A stretch of DNA of 64,000 nt, from positions 1 through 64,000 of the forward strand of contig NZ_JAHCMU010000011.1 in NCBI RefSeq assembly GCF_018449435.1. The letters run 5' to 3'. The stretch is from Flagellimonas sp. 389 (GTDB taxonomy: Bacteria > Bacteroidota > Bacteroidia > Flavobacteriales > Flavobacteriaceae). Below, piece after piece: positions 18,093 to 26,529 of the stretch. Numbering within the stretch: position 1 is the stretch's first letter; each line of letters starts with the position of its first letter. Position numbers and translations under genes: made by a program. The notes beneath the pieces are model-generated. The model was not told the origin of the DNA. It did no database searches and worked only from the letters and a program-made list of their open reading frames with translations.

Positions 18093-18221
18093 TACTAAAA
18101 AGGCTATCTTTTCAACTCAATTTTGTGTCCCCAATATATTCTTATTGTTGAATCTTTAATTTGGTAAGAGCCAAATTGTCATATGCTGTACAGCTAAATC
18201 AAATTTTCTAGATAAAGCCTT

Positions 18222-18896
18222 ATGCAGAACTGCGCGATTATTGCATGTGTGAAACAAACTAAAATCCCTGGGTATGATAATTGGGCTACTTGGGGAGTAG
18301 AAGGTATGGCATTGGACATCATTGATGAATTGGAACCAATCTTTGGTAATAACTTATTATATATAGGTCCAAATGCAAGTAGGGACGAAATTGTAGATGG
18401 TATTTCAAATTTCACGCAGCAGTTGGATAAAGAAGGATTTTGCTTTTTCTATTTTCATGGACATGGGGATACTGTTCGTGGTGCTAAAGTAAATGATGAA
18501 AAGACTGATCAGGTGTTGGTTTGTTCCGATAAATTCCTTTGGGATGACACTATGGAAGAGACCTTAAGCCTTTTTATGCCAACTCAAAGAGTTTTGACTT
18601 TTGTCGACAGTTGTTCCTCGGAAACTGTTGTTGAATGGTCTCTCTTTAATAGTTCCAAATATCCACAGATTATTCACATTGCAAGTTCTGAAGATGGAGC
18701 TATTGCATTAGCGTATACAAGCGGGGGACTGATGTCTACTAATTTTCTCAATATAATATATAATGCCAATTACTACAATATGACGTATCAATCCTTGATT
18801 ACTGAACTCAAGCTTAATGCAATTCGGTCTAAATGTCTTGTAAAAAAAACTAGTAATGTCAATCATAAATATCTTAATAAAGAATTATTCACTTAA
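18222..18896 (+). CDS. Caspase-like (C14 family) cysteine protease
   Basis: This 224-residue protein is little more than a caspase p20 core. The catalytic His81 lies in FYFHGHGD and the catalytic Cys131 in FVDSCSSE, the D-x-C-x-S context of metacaspase-type enzymes. The N-terminal strand CAIIACVKQTKIPGY and the loop WATWGVEGMALDII correspond to the first strand and helix. It has no signal peptide, no prodomain and no fused effector or sensor domain, so regulation must come from partners. It is the first of three + strand genes, followed after 10 bases by a lipoprotein and then a membrane-anchored coiled-coil protein. Bacterial caspases often cleave an adjacent effector after infection sensing; the target here is unknown. 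Confidence 0.88.
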   Translation: MQNCAIIACVKQTKIPGYDNWATWGVEGMALDIIDELEPIFGNNLLYIGPNASRDEIVDGISNFTQQLDKEGFCFFYFHGHGDTVRGAKVNDEKTDQVLVCSDKFLWDDTMEETLSLFMPTQRVLTFVDSCSSETVVEWSLFNSSKYPQIIHIASSEDGAIALAYTSGGLMSTNFLNIIYNANYYNMTYQSLITELKLNAIRSKCLVKKTSNVNHKYLNKELFT

Positions 18897-18906
18897 ACCA
18901 GTAAGT

Positions 18907-20331
18907 ATGCGTGCTATATATTTTTTCCTCTGCTTCTTTTTAGCTAGTTGCGCCCAGAGTATTGTTTCTATAGATTCATCAAAAATAGATTATGAAGATA
19001 TTCCTAATTATGAAATCTTAAGTTATTATTCTTTGCCTAAGACTGTTCTTCGCATTAAGGTACCTGTTGCGAAAAAAAAGCCCAAACCGGGAATAGCTAT
19101 TAAGAATTCTTGTGCTTTAGAACTGGTAAAAACCTATTTTGGTTGGGAACCTGTAAAGGTCCCTGAGGAAATTTTTGCTCTTGATAAAAAGATTACCATT
19201 TCCACCCTAGCTGTTCCAGACCCAAAAAAAAGATATGCACTCAGTTATAGGAAGTCAAAATCACTGGCGCAGTCCTTAAATTTGTCTTTCTCTAAAGACG
19301 GATTTATACAATCTGGAGAATTTGCTCAGGAAAGCAAGGTTTTTGATATTACTAAAAAATCCATTGAAATTTTGGGAAATGCAGTCGGGGCATTATCGGG
19401 CTTGGGCAGTGAAGCGATGGGAGATATAAAGACAAAAGACTGTACGCTTGACAGTTTAAAGGACGAGCGAATTAAAAGATTAATTAAAGATGCTTTTAAG
19501 CTGTACGGAATTCAATACAGCTTGATCAATAAGCCTACAAATAGTGTTAATTCCACAGATATAGTGAAATACCATTTGAAAGAAGTGGATAAGCAGTTGA
19601 AAACGATAAAGAATGTTTTAATGGGTTATATTTCCAAGGATATATATTATGTGACCCTGGATATTGATCCTAAGGAAGACTTCAAATCCATCGAGCTTTT
19701 GCAACTCGACCCTAAAAAAGGATTGTTAGCTCCAGCAGGAAACAAAGCATTTAATAAACTTTCTTCTCAGATTAGTGTAGCAAACTCATCTAAAACAAAA
19801 AAATTGGAATTGAAAGCAAAAAAGCTAATTAACGCTCAGAAAATAGATGTGCGAGAACCACGAACTATTTTGGTTGAAGGTGAGCAAGGAAAGGAATTAA
19901 ACGTGGATGCTTTTCTTTACTACAATATTCCTTCCAAATATGAATTGTTTTTGGTTTATGATGGAAAACCATTGTCCTCATATAGCTCTAGCGAGGACAA
20001 GAAGGGTAAGGATGTTTATACAGCATTTTTCCCACAAATAGGTAAAGTCGCTTATTTACCAAAGGATTTCAAGGAGGCCAATGTAGTATATTATGAGGAT
20101 ATAGGTGCTTTAAAATCTGTAAAGTTTGTCAAAGAACCCGACGTTACTGCAGAAAGAGTCGAAGGAATATATATGGCTTTGGATTCCATCAGAAAGGTTT
20201 CCAAGGCCTTGAAAGAAAAAAAGAAAGAAGAAAATAAAGAAGACGTTGAAGAAGTGGAACAAGAAATTATGGAACAGGTAATTCGTTTGATAATTGAGAA
20301 CGGTAATGCGGTTCCTTCAGCAAATGATTAA
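18907..20331 (+). CDS. Lipoprotein of the caspase operon, DUF4831-like
   Basis: I place the start at ATG 18907 because it gives a short signal (MRAIYFFLCFFLASCAQ, lipid Cys in LASC) and clears the caspase stop at 18896. An upstream ATG at 18856 would overlap the caspase gene. The 474-residue product has a segment SYYSLPKTVLRIKVPV followed by VPDPKKRYALSYRK, which resembles the DUF4831 proteins of Bacteroidota, although I hold this loosely. The middle is lysine-rich and helical, and the tail is a charged helix (LKEKKKEENKEDVEEVEQEI). The next gene has the related stretch VYYLPTTLIQITV, so the two appear to be distant paralogues. It would sit in a membrane facing the periplasm, unlike the cytoplasmic caspase. 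Confidence 0.7.
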   Translation: MRAIYFFLCFFLASCAQSIVSIDSSKIDYEDIPNYEILSYYSLPKTVLRIKVPVAKKKPKPGIAIKNSCALELVKTYFGWEPVKVPEEIFALDKKITISTLAVPDPKKRYALSYRKSKSLAQSLNLSFSKDGFIQSGEFAQESKVFDITKKSIEILGNAVGALSGLGSEAMGDIKTKDCTLDSLKDERIKRLIKDAFKLYGIQYSLINKPTNSVNSTDIVKYHLKEVDKQLKTIKNVLMGYISKDIYYVTLDIDPKEDFKSIELLQLDPKKGLLAPAGNKAFNKLSSQISVANSSKTKKLELKAKKLINAQKIDVREPRTILVEGEQGKELNVDAFLYYNIPSKYELFLVYDGKPLSSYSSSEDKKGKDVYTAFFPQIGKVAYLPKDFKEANVVYYEDIGALKSVKFVKEPDVTAERVEGIYMALDSIRKVSKALKEKKKEENKEDVEEVEQEIMEQVIRLIIENGNAVPSAND

Positions 20332-20341
20332 ATTCAGTGTT

Positions 20342-21529
20342 ATGTTGGAATGGATAAATCATAACTTGTATATACTTATCATAATCTTGTTGATTATTAT
20401 CTTGGTTTTGACCACCATAAACGTTCTTTGGAATAGAAACATTGTAGAGACAAAAAAAAGTATTGAATCAAAGGATAATATAATAGGTGTATATTACTTG
20501 CCCACTACTTTAATCCAGATTACTGTTGTTACTAAAATTCTAATCGAACAAGACAAGGAAGGTAAAATAGAATCATGTAAAATTAAAGAGCAGCTTTTCA
20601 GGCTTAAAACAGAAACAAGGCCAGATACCTCAATACCCCTTTATTTGAACTATAAACACAATCCTTTTTCTGATGAAAAAATAGCCTTTCAAACCAATGA
20701 GATGGGATTATTAGAAACTTTGGAGACAATTTCGGATAACAAGGGCAAGGACATTTTGGTTACCCTAGCAAATGCTCCTGCAGGAATCTTTACGGAAAAG
20801 TCGTTTGACAAAGTGAGTCTATTTCGAAAAAAAAAGGAGGTTGTCATAGTAGAGAAAGAATATGAGAGGGATTTCCAAGTATTTGTCAATGATATTCTAG
20901 AAGAGGATGTCCAGATTCCATGGAAAATTAATGTCTTTTCCGAAATGGATATTGATGAATTTCGTGAAGTTATTGCTGATTTTACTCTAAAACAAGAGAA
21001 TGCCGTAAGCCGGGACATCATGATGCTTCAGGAATTTCAGAATGGGTTATGCTTTAGGTCCAAAAGTGTCCTAAGACTTTGCATACATGGTCATATGAAT
21101 GTCTCGAATGAAAAGATAATCAAATTGAATTATTTTGATTCTCGGAATGTGTTTTCGGTTCCTATTAAAACAGTTCCATTTGCCAAACGTGTGCATAAAA
21201 TAACCGTAAAAGATGGCGAACTTTGCTCTCACGAGCTCTCAAATCCTTCAGCAATCAAAGGATTTATTGCGGTTCCAATTAAGGTGGCAAAGGCTATCGT
21301 GTCTATTCCGGCACAACTGATTAGTCTGCAAATTAAGAATATCGGAAAGCATCATGAATTAGAAAAACTTCACTTAGATAACCAAAAAGAACTAACTACA
21401 AAGGAAAAAGAATTAATTGAAGCTAAAAGAGAATTGCTTAAAACACAGGCAAACTTGTCCGAACTTAAAATGCAAGCATCTAAAGAAATTGATCGTTTAC
21501 ATTCAAAATTAAAAAAGCATACACCATAG
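20342..21529 (+). CDS. Membrane-anchored protein with C-terminal coiled coil
   Basis: The start at ATG 20342 is chosen because it lies 10 bases after the lipoprotein stop and puts a single membrane helix at once (YILIIILLIIILVLTTINVL, about residues 7-26). The earlier ATG at 20294 overlaps the neighbour. The ~395-residue product then has a soluble domain with VYYLPTTLIQITVVTK, matching the lipoprotein's SYYSLPKTVLRI, and a middle beta-rich part. The last ~65 residues form a heptad coiled coil (KELTTKEKELIEAKRELL). No enzyme motif is seen. Together with the lipoprotein it may form an envelope complex that senses damage and releases the caspase, or be its substrate. Confidence 0.7.
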   Translation: MLEWINHNLYILIIILLIIILVLTTINVLWNRNIVETKKSIESKDNIIGVYYLPTTLIQITVVTKILIEQDKEGKIESCKIKEQLFRLKTETRPDTSIPLYLNYKHNPFSDEKIAFQTNEMGLLETLETISDNKGKDILVTLANAPAGIFTEKSFDKVSLFRKKKEVVIVEKEYERDFQVFVNDILEEDVQIPWKINVFSEMDIDEFREVIADFTLKQENAVSRDIMMLQEFQNGLCFRSKSVLRLCIHGHMNVSNEKIIKLNYFDSRNVFSVPIKTVPFAKRVHKITVKDGELCSHELSNPSAIKGFIAVPIKVAKAIVSIPAQLISLQIKNIGKHHELEKLHLDNQKELTTKEKELIEAKRELLKTQANLSELKMQASKEIDRLHSKLKKHTP

Positions 21530-21577
21530 CTGTGCGTGTCTCTTATCATAAGTAAAAATTTATGCGTATAAACTTCC

Positions 21578-21653
21578 GAACCTAAATTTTAAATGGCTCA
21601 ATTTATTTGAGTTTTAGTGTTTTTGCGTTTTTATGCTCACCGAATAGGTGACT
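21578..21653 (+). repeat. Interspersed repeat, copy C
   Basis: GAACCTAAAT starts at 21578 and TGCTCACCGAATAGGTGACTT at 21634, 56 bp apart as in copy B. The right box is identical to copy B over at least 20 bases. The interior holds CTCAA-TTTA-TTTGAG, a small hairpin. The element follows the coiled-coil gene by about 50 bases and marks the right edge of the protease island. Confidence 0.65.
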
Positions 21654-21820
21654 TTGCCTATTAAAGTAACTTTACCTCACCTAAATTGACCCAAAAACAA
21701 CCAAATTATATTTAGAAAGGTATTATGTAATGGAAATGCTTAATGGTAAAACAGATGTGTGCACAAGGATGCTATATCTATTTTAGGAACATTTTCTGCC
21801 TATTTCGTTTTAAGTATTAT

Positions 21821-22116
21821 CCTTCCTGTCTCAAAAAATGTTGATTTTACGATTTTTCTAATTTTGCTTGAAATGTATTGCTAACAAGCTTGGATAAGGA
21901 ACTGTGTTTTTCTTTTACGTTTCGGAAGCTAATAAAATATCATTTACTCCTCGGTGAGAATTAGCTTTTTTATTGTATCAATAACATGCAATTCTAAAAC
22001 TAAATGATACACTGCAATCCTTATTCCCAAATACTGCTAGAAAGGAGTTTTGCGAACATCTATCGGAGTTAGATTTGATTGCAATCCTGATGATTTTTTT
22101 AAACGAGACAGGAAGG
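21821..22116. repeat. 12-bp inverted repeats bounding a 296-bp non-coding block
   Basis: CCTTCCTGTCTC (21821-21832) and its exact reverse complement GAGACAGGAAGG (22105-22116) bound a block with no open frame of note. It could be a degraded mobile element or a chance pair. Inside it AGCTAAT (21927-21933) and ATTAGCT (21960-21966) followed by a T-run look like a terminator. This block and the hairpin at 22164 fill most of the 756-base spacer 21530-22285. Confidence 0.35.
21927..21974 (+). terminator. Possible intrinsic terminator
   Basis: The stem AGCTAAT/ATTAGCT (7 bp, 26-base loop) is followed by TTTTTTATT on the plus strand. The long loop makes it weak. It could end transcription coming from the caspase operon. 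Confidence 0.3.
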
Positions 22117-22163
22117 TTTATAATAAATTATTTTCCTGCTCTGCTAAAAAAATATATTTTGGC

Positions 22164-22186
22164 ATCTGTGTATGAAATACACAGAT
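22164..22186. promoter_or_regulatory. Perfect 10-bp hairpin upstream of the first sulfatase
   Basis: ATCTGTGTAT, a GAA loop and ATACACAGAT form an exact 23-bp palindrome about 100 bases before the sulfatase start. There is no T-run after it, so an operator or mRNA 5' hairpin is more likely than a terminator. No binding protein can be assigned. Confidence 0.4.
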
Positions 22187-22285
22187 AACAGCAATTGGAA
22201 AAAAATATGCTCCATTGATCTTGTTTACAGGCACATAGATTTTTCCTTTTGACAAAGGACATTGTTTTAACTAATATAATCTTTT

Positions 22286-24196
22286 ATGATTTTTGGAACT
22301 AGTGGGTTATTATGGAATTTGAGGTTTCACCTGAAATATAGATTACTTTGGGTTTTTACAATGCTATTTGTTTTGGGCGGCTGTAAGAAATCTGAGGAAA
22401 AACCGCCTCCGAATATTCTTTGGATTGTAAGTGAAGACAATAGTGCCTATTTAGGTTGTTATGGAGATTCCTTGGCAATTACCCCCAATCTGGATAAAAT
22501 GGCAAGGGAAGGACATCTTTACACCCATGCCTATGCCAACGCACCAGTGTGTGCACCTGCAAGAAATACTATTATTACAGGAGTATACGCCAATTCAAAT
22601 GGGAGTCAGCACATGAGGAGTAATAATCTTTTATCCGAGACAGTGCGGTTTTTTCCAGAGCACCTACGTGAGAAAGGATACTATTGTACCAATAATGAAA
22701 AAGAGGACTATAATACCACAGTAACTAGAACTATTTGGGATGAATCTTCTGAAACCGCCCATTATAGAAATCGCAAAGATGGACAGCCTTTTTTTCATGT
22801 TAGGAACATTCATACAACCCACGAAAGTCGCTTACATGATTCTATTCCACTTTCGGAGCTTATACATAGGCCAGAAAAAATGGTAATACCCCCTTACCAT
22901 CCAACAACTAAAGATATTAAACATGATTGGGCCCAATACTATGACAGAATTACCCAAATGGATGCTGAAGTAGGAGAGATTTTGGAAGAGTTGGAGAGAA
23001 GTGGTTTAGCGGAGAATACTATCATTTTTTACTTCAGTGACCATGGTGGTGCTTTGGCTCGAAGCAAACGCTACCTTTATGAAACTGGCACGCATGTACC
23101 TTTTATTGTACGTATTCCTGAAAAGTATAAAGAATGGAGACCTTCTGCTATTGGAGACTCTGTCGACAGGCTGATTTCCTTCGTTGATTTAGCGCCCACT
23201 ATGTTAGGGCTTGCCAACATAATCCGCCCCGAATATTTGCAAGGAACCGTGTTTTTGGGCAAATACAAAGAAAATGCACAGGACTATGTTCATATGTTCA
23301 AGGGAAGAATGGATGAACGTTATGATATGTCGAGAGCAATTCGCGATAAACGCTTCAGGTATATCAAAAATTATAATCCCTTTCGAGTCCATGGCCAACC
23401 TCTAAGCTATTTGTTTAGAGCAAGATCTATTAGGTCGTGGCAAAGGGAATGGGAATCTGGAAATTTAAATGAAGTTCAATCTCTTTTTTGGAAAACCAAG
23501 CCTCAAGAAGAACTTTATGATACTGAAAATGATCCGTGGGAAGTATATAACTTGGCGGATGACCCAGACTATTTGCCGGTTTTATTGCGAATGAGAAAGG
23601 AAAATTTGAATTGGGTAAATACAATAAAAGACTCAGGTTTTATTCCAGAAGCGGAACTCGAAGAGCAAACCAAAGGAACGACAATCTACGATTATTTGCG
23701 TTTGAGTGAAAGTGAATTATCCGATGTAATCGAAGCCGCTGAAAATGCATCTTTGGCTAACAGTAATTCTCTACCAATTCTAATGGAATATTTAAATTCT
23801 GAAAATAGTTCAATACGTTTTTGGGGAGCCACAGGTCTACGTATTATACAGGATGATGTCAAGATTGAGTCTGAACCCATAGAACAAGCAATTGATGATT
23901 CTTCAATAAGTGTTTCTAATATGTTATCTGAGATTCTTTATGAACTTGGAGAAAAAGAAAAGGGTAGATTGAAGCTCATCGAAAACCTTAAGAAGGGAAA
24001 CCATTATTCTCGGGTCCATACCCTAAACATAATAGATATACTCGGACTTGATGATAAAGAGACAAAACAGACCGTTATCGAGTTTTACCAACAAAACTTT
24101 GAAAATAATCGTAACCGTTATGATTTAAGAATGGCGAGACACCTATTTAAAAAATGGGGCATAGAAATGGATTTAGGACCAAACTATAAGGTTTGA
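22286..24196 (+). CDS. S1 sulfatase lipoprotein (SGSH-like) with HEAT-type tail
   Basis: This 636-residue protein has a lipobox in FVLGGC. It carries the formylglycine signature CAPAR in APVCAPARNTIITG, where the Cys must be oxidised to formylglycine, and the metal site in SEDNSAYLGCYGD. The SEDN form and the APVCAPAR context resemble N-sulfoglucosamine sulfohydrolase-type (S1_8-like) sulfatases. Metal Asp/His near FSDHGGALARSK complete the site. The last ~140 residues add a HEAT-like helical region (LPILMEYLNSENSSIRFWGA), as seen in several marine sulfatases. It lies upstream of the ECF sigma gene and is probably part of the sulfated galactan locus. No maturase gene is in the window. Confidence 0.9.
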   Translation: MIFGTSGLLWNLRFHLKYRLLWVFTMLFVLGGCKKSEEKPPPNILWIVSEDNSAYLGCYGDSLAITPNLDKMAREGHLYTHAYANAPVCAPARNTIITGVYANSNGSQHMRSNNLLSETVRFFPEHLREKGYYCTNNEKEDYNTTVTRTIWDESSETAHYRNRKDGQPFFHVRNIHTTHESRLHDSIPLSELIHRPEKMVIPPYHPTTKDIKHDWAQYYDRITQMDAEVGEILEELERSGLAENTIIFYFSDHGGALARSKRYLYETGTHVPFIVRIPEKYKEWRPSAIGDSVDRLISFVDLAPTMLGLANIIRPEYLQGTVFLGKYKENAQDYVHMFKGRMDERYDMSRAIRDKRFRYIKNYNPFRVHGQPLSYLFRARSIRSWQREWESGNLNEVQSLFWKTKPQEELYDTENDPWEVYNLADDPDYLPVLLRMRKENLNWVNTIKDSGFIPEAELEEQTKGTTIYDYLRLSESELSDVIEAAENASLANSNSLPILMEYLNSENSSIRFWGATGLRIIQDDVKIESEPIEQAIDDSSISVSNMLSEILYELGEKEKGRLKLIENLKKGNHYSRVHTLNIIDILGLDDKETKQTVIEFYQQNFENNRNRYDLRMARHLFKKWGIEMDLGPNYKV

Positions 24197-24325
24197 TGGC
24201 CTCGGATATTGTTTTTATGACCAATTGCTGTTACTCTTTAATTTAGGAATATCTTATAAATCATCGTATTTTTTGATTTTATAATAAAAAAATATCATTT
24301 TATTAAGAATAATATATTTTCATAT

Positions 24326-24333
24326 TAATTTTG
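24326..24333 (+). promoter_or_regulatory. -7 element before the ECF sigma gene
   Basis: TAATTTTG matches TAnnTTTG exactly and lies about 92 bases upstream of the chosen sigma start. No good -33 TTG is seen at the usual spacing. Confidence 0.35.
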
Positions 24334-24424
24334 TTGTAGATTTATAACACTTCGTTTAATCCAATTAAAATTGAAACTTGCACATAAACATATTGAGATA
24401 TGTAGTGGTGATAGACCAACTGAG

Positions 24425-25024
24425 ATGGAAACTAAGTCAAACGGTCATGGTAAACCATCCGATTTACAACTTTGGCAAGAGTTTAAGTCTGGGAATGAAA
24501 CAGCTTTTGCGACTATGTACAACGAAAATGCCGGAAGGTTGTTCAACTACGGAATAAAATTGGTTCATGAGCAGGATTCAGTAAAAGACGGCATTCAAGA
24601 CCTTTTCGTTGAATTGTGGAACAATAAGGAAAGGTTGGGTGAAGTAAAATCCATAAAATCTTATTTATATCGGTCACTTCGAAGAAAACTAATTTCACAG
24701 GCTTCGGAAAGAAGAAAGAAACTGAGTTTTTTTCATTGTTTTGAAGGTTTGGAGGAAACAGTTTCATCCCAGGAAATAAACTTAATTGAAAAACAGAATT
24801 TCGACGAACAAAGGCTCAAACTAAAGCGAGCTATGGGAATGCTCAATGCCAAACAGCAAGAAATAATTCATCTAAAATTCTATGGCCTTTTGAGCTATGA
24901 TGAAATTGCTGAGATAATGTCCATTGATAAAAAGGGAGCATATAACTCCATTGCCTATGCTTTAAAATTACTGCGTCAACATTTAGGTGTTCTTTTGACT
25001 GCACTAGTTTTCCATCTTATCTAA
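24425..25024 (+). CDS. ECF-type RNA polymerase sigma factor
   Basis: The product has a sigma-70 region 2 (LFNYGIKLVHEQDSVKDG, then FVELWNNKERL) and a region 4 HTH (LSYDEIAEIMSIDKKGAYNS), the two-domain form of ECF factors. I place the start at ATG 24425. A longer frame with a TTG start at 24371 is possible but its extra 18 residues are not family-like. The next gene is a FecR anti-sigma factor and then SusC with an STN domain, the classic trans-envelope signalling set. The substrate bound by SusC would release this sigma factor to transcribe the sulfated galactan locus. Confidence 0.9.
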   Translation: METKSNGHGKPSDLQLWQEFKSGNETAFATMYNENAGRLFNYGIKLVHEQDSVKDGIQDLFVELWNNKERLGEVKSIKSYLYRSLRRKLISQASERRKKLSFFHCFEGLEETVSSQEINLIEKQNFDEQRLKLKRAMGMLNAKQQEIIHLKFYGLLSYDEIAEIMSIDKKGAYNSIAYALKLLRQHLGVLLTALVFHLI

Positions 25025-25201
25025 AATGCCTTTTCTTAGTTAAGTTATTGAATTTTAATGTATTAAGAAGTATACGCTTCTTTTTTTAAAAACTTTTGTC
25101 TAAGAATTTATCAAAAATTCCACCTTTTTTTAAGTAAAAACGTAAAAATATCCTCTTACTAATTGAAAATTGAAAATTAGTAAAACTTCTTATTGACAAA
25201 A

Positions 25202-26419
25202 ATGAAGTATGCCCACTACTCTGAGGAGGATTTTATAAAGGATGAATATTTTCAAAATTGGGTCTTGAACAATGACCCAATGGCAGACAATTTTTGGAAA
25301 AATTGGATGAAAGACCATCCTGAGAAGGAAGCGGCAGTTGAAAAGGCAAGGCGCTTTATTGTTTTGATGCATTATGACCAAGATGAACTTTCTACCCAAG
25401 ATTTTGACGCTATGTGGCGAAACATTGTGGAGAGAAGAGAGGATACGGCCTCTATGATTGGAAATCAAAAAACCATTTCGAAACTTAAAAACCTGGCATG
25501 GTTACGTGTGGCAGCTATCTTTATTGGATTGATTGCTACCGGCGTGGGCATTTACTTTGTGAAGCCCTTTGCTTCAATCGAAACGTCCTTACCCTCTGAT
25601 TCCCAAATAACGCTCCAGCTTGAAGATGGTAGTATAAAAATATTGGAAGAAAGTACTTCTGGTACCATAAAGAATGGAGAAGGAAAAACAATTCTTACCC
25701 AATTACAAAGTACCATATCATATCGTGAAGGAAACTCCACAACAAAAACTCTAAAGTACAATCAGCTATCCGTTCCATATGGCAAAAAGTTTGAACTGAT
25801 TTTATCTGATGGATCTCATATTTTTTTGAATTCTGGCTCCAATTTGCGTTATCCCGTAAGGTTTCTAGATGGCGAACCAAGAAATGTGTATTTGAACGGA
25901 GAAGCTTATTTCTCGGTTCAGAAAGACTCTGGAACCCCTTTTACAGTAATCACTGATGATATGAACACACAAGTTTATGGCACCGAGTTTAACGTTTCAA
26001 GTTACAAAAATGAAAACAACACTTCAACCGTTCTTGTGGAAGGGAGCGTTGGGGTTTATAGGTCAAACAATGAAGAAGCCATCGGGCCGATTATGATAGA
26101 ACCGGGCCAACGCGCAATTTTCGAGAATAACTCTATTGGGGTAGAAGAGACAGACGTATCAAAATATATTGCTTGGAAGGATAATAAATTACTTTTTGTC
26201 AATGACCGTTTTGATTTGATTCTGAAAGAACTCGAACGACATTTTAATGTTGAAATTGAAAATTACTTTTTGGAACTCAATGACAAAAAAATTACAGGAA
26301 CTTTTGAAAAAGAGCCACTTACAAAAATCTTGAAGATATGCCAAGAACATACTCCTTTTGACTATGAAATAGATGGAGATAAAATTACTATCACTAAGAT
26401 AAACCAAGAGATGAAATAA
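25202..26419 (+). CDS. FecR-family anti-sigma factor
   Basis: The start at ATG 25202 is preferred over the TTG at 25193. The ~405-residue protein has a cytoplasmic anti-sigma part (~1-95) and one membrane helix (LAWLRVAAIFIGLIATGVGIY). The periplasmic FecR domain has LSVPYGKKFELILSDGSHIF and the GEAYFSV motif, and a C-terminal DUF4974-type domain (LILKELERHFNVEIEN) follows. It holds the ECF factor inactive until the STN domain of the neighbouring SusC signals. It sits 178 bases after the sigma gene, and a strong hairpin separates it from susC. Confidence 0.92.
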   Translation: MKYAHYSEEDFIKDEYFQNWVLNNDPMADNFWKNWMKDHPEKEAAVEKARRFIVLMHYDQDELSTQDFDAMWRNIVERREDTASMIGNQKTISKLKNLAWLRVAAIFIGLIATGVGIYFVKPFASIETSLPSDSQITLQLEDGSIKILEESTSGTIKNGEGKTILTQLQSTISYREGNSTTKTLKYNQLSVPYGKKFELILSDGSHIFLNSGSNLRYPVRFLDGEPRNVYLNGEAYFSVQKDSGTPFTVITDDMNTQVYGTEFNVSSYKNENNTSTVLVEGSVGVYRSNNEEAIGPIMIEPGQRAIFENNSIGVEETDVSKYIAWKDNKLLFVNDRFDLILKELERHFNVEIENYFLELNDKKITGTFEKEPLTKILKICQEHTPFDYEIDGDKITITKINQEMK

Positions 26420-26451
26420 TAAATTAAACAATTAGCCTATGAAGTAAAAAA

Positions 26452-26481
26452 AATCGGAAAGTGTTGCCACACCTTCCGATT
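26452..26481. terminator. Hairpin between fecR and susC
   Basis: AATCGGAA (26452-26459) pairs with TTCCGATT (26474-26481), and GTG/CAC extends the stem inside. On the minus strand it is followed by a T-run, so it has terminator shape in that direction. On the plus strand it could trim or attenuate the sigma-anti-sigma message before the high-level susCD message. Confidence 0.45.
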
Positions 26482-26529
26482 CAAAAATGATCTAGTCGTA
26501 AGATAACTAACTAAATACTATTCAAAATT

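Noticed and set aside
18856..18906. Earlier start for the lipoprotein gene
   Set aside because: It would overlap the caspase gene and bury the signal peptide behind 17 residues; ATG 18907 is better.
18222..21529. Gasdermin partner for the caspase
   Set aside because: Neither downstream protein has the gasdermin-like size or layout; one is a lipoprotein and the other a single-TM coiled-coil protein.
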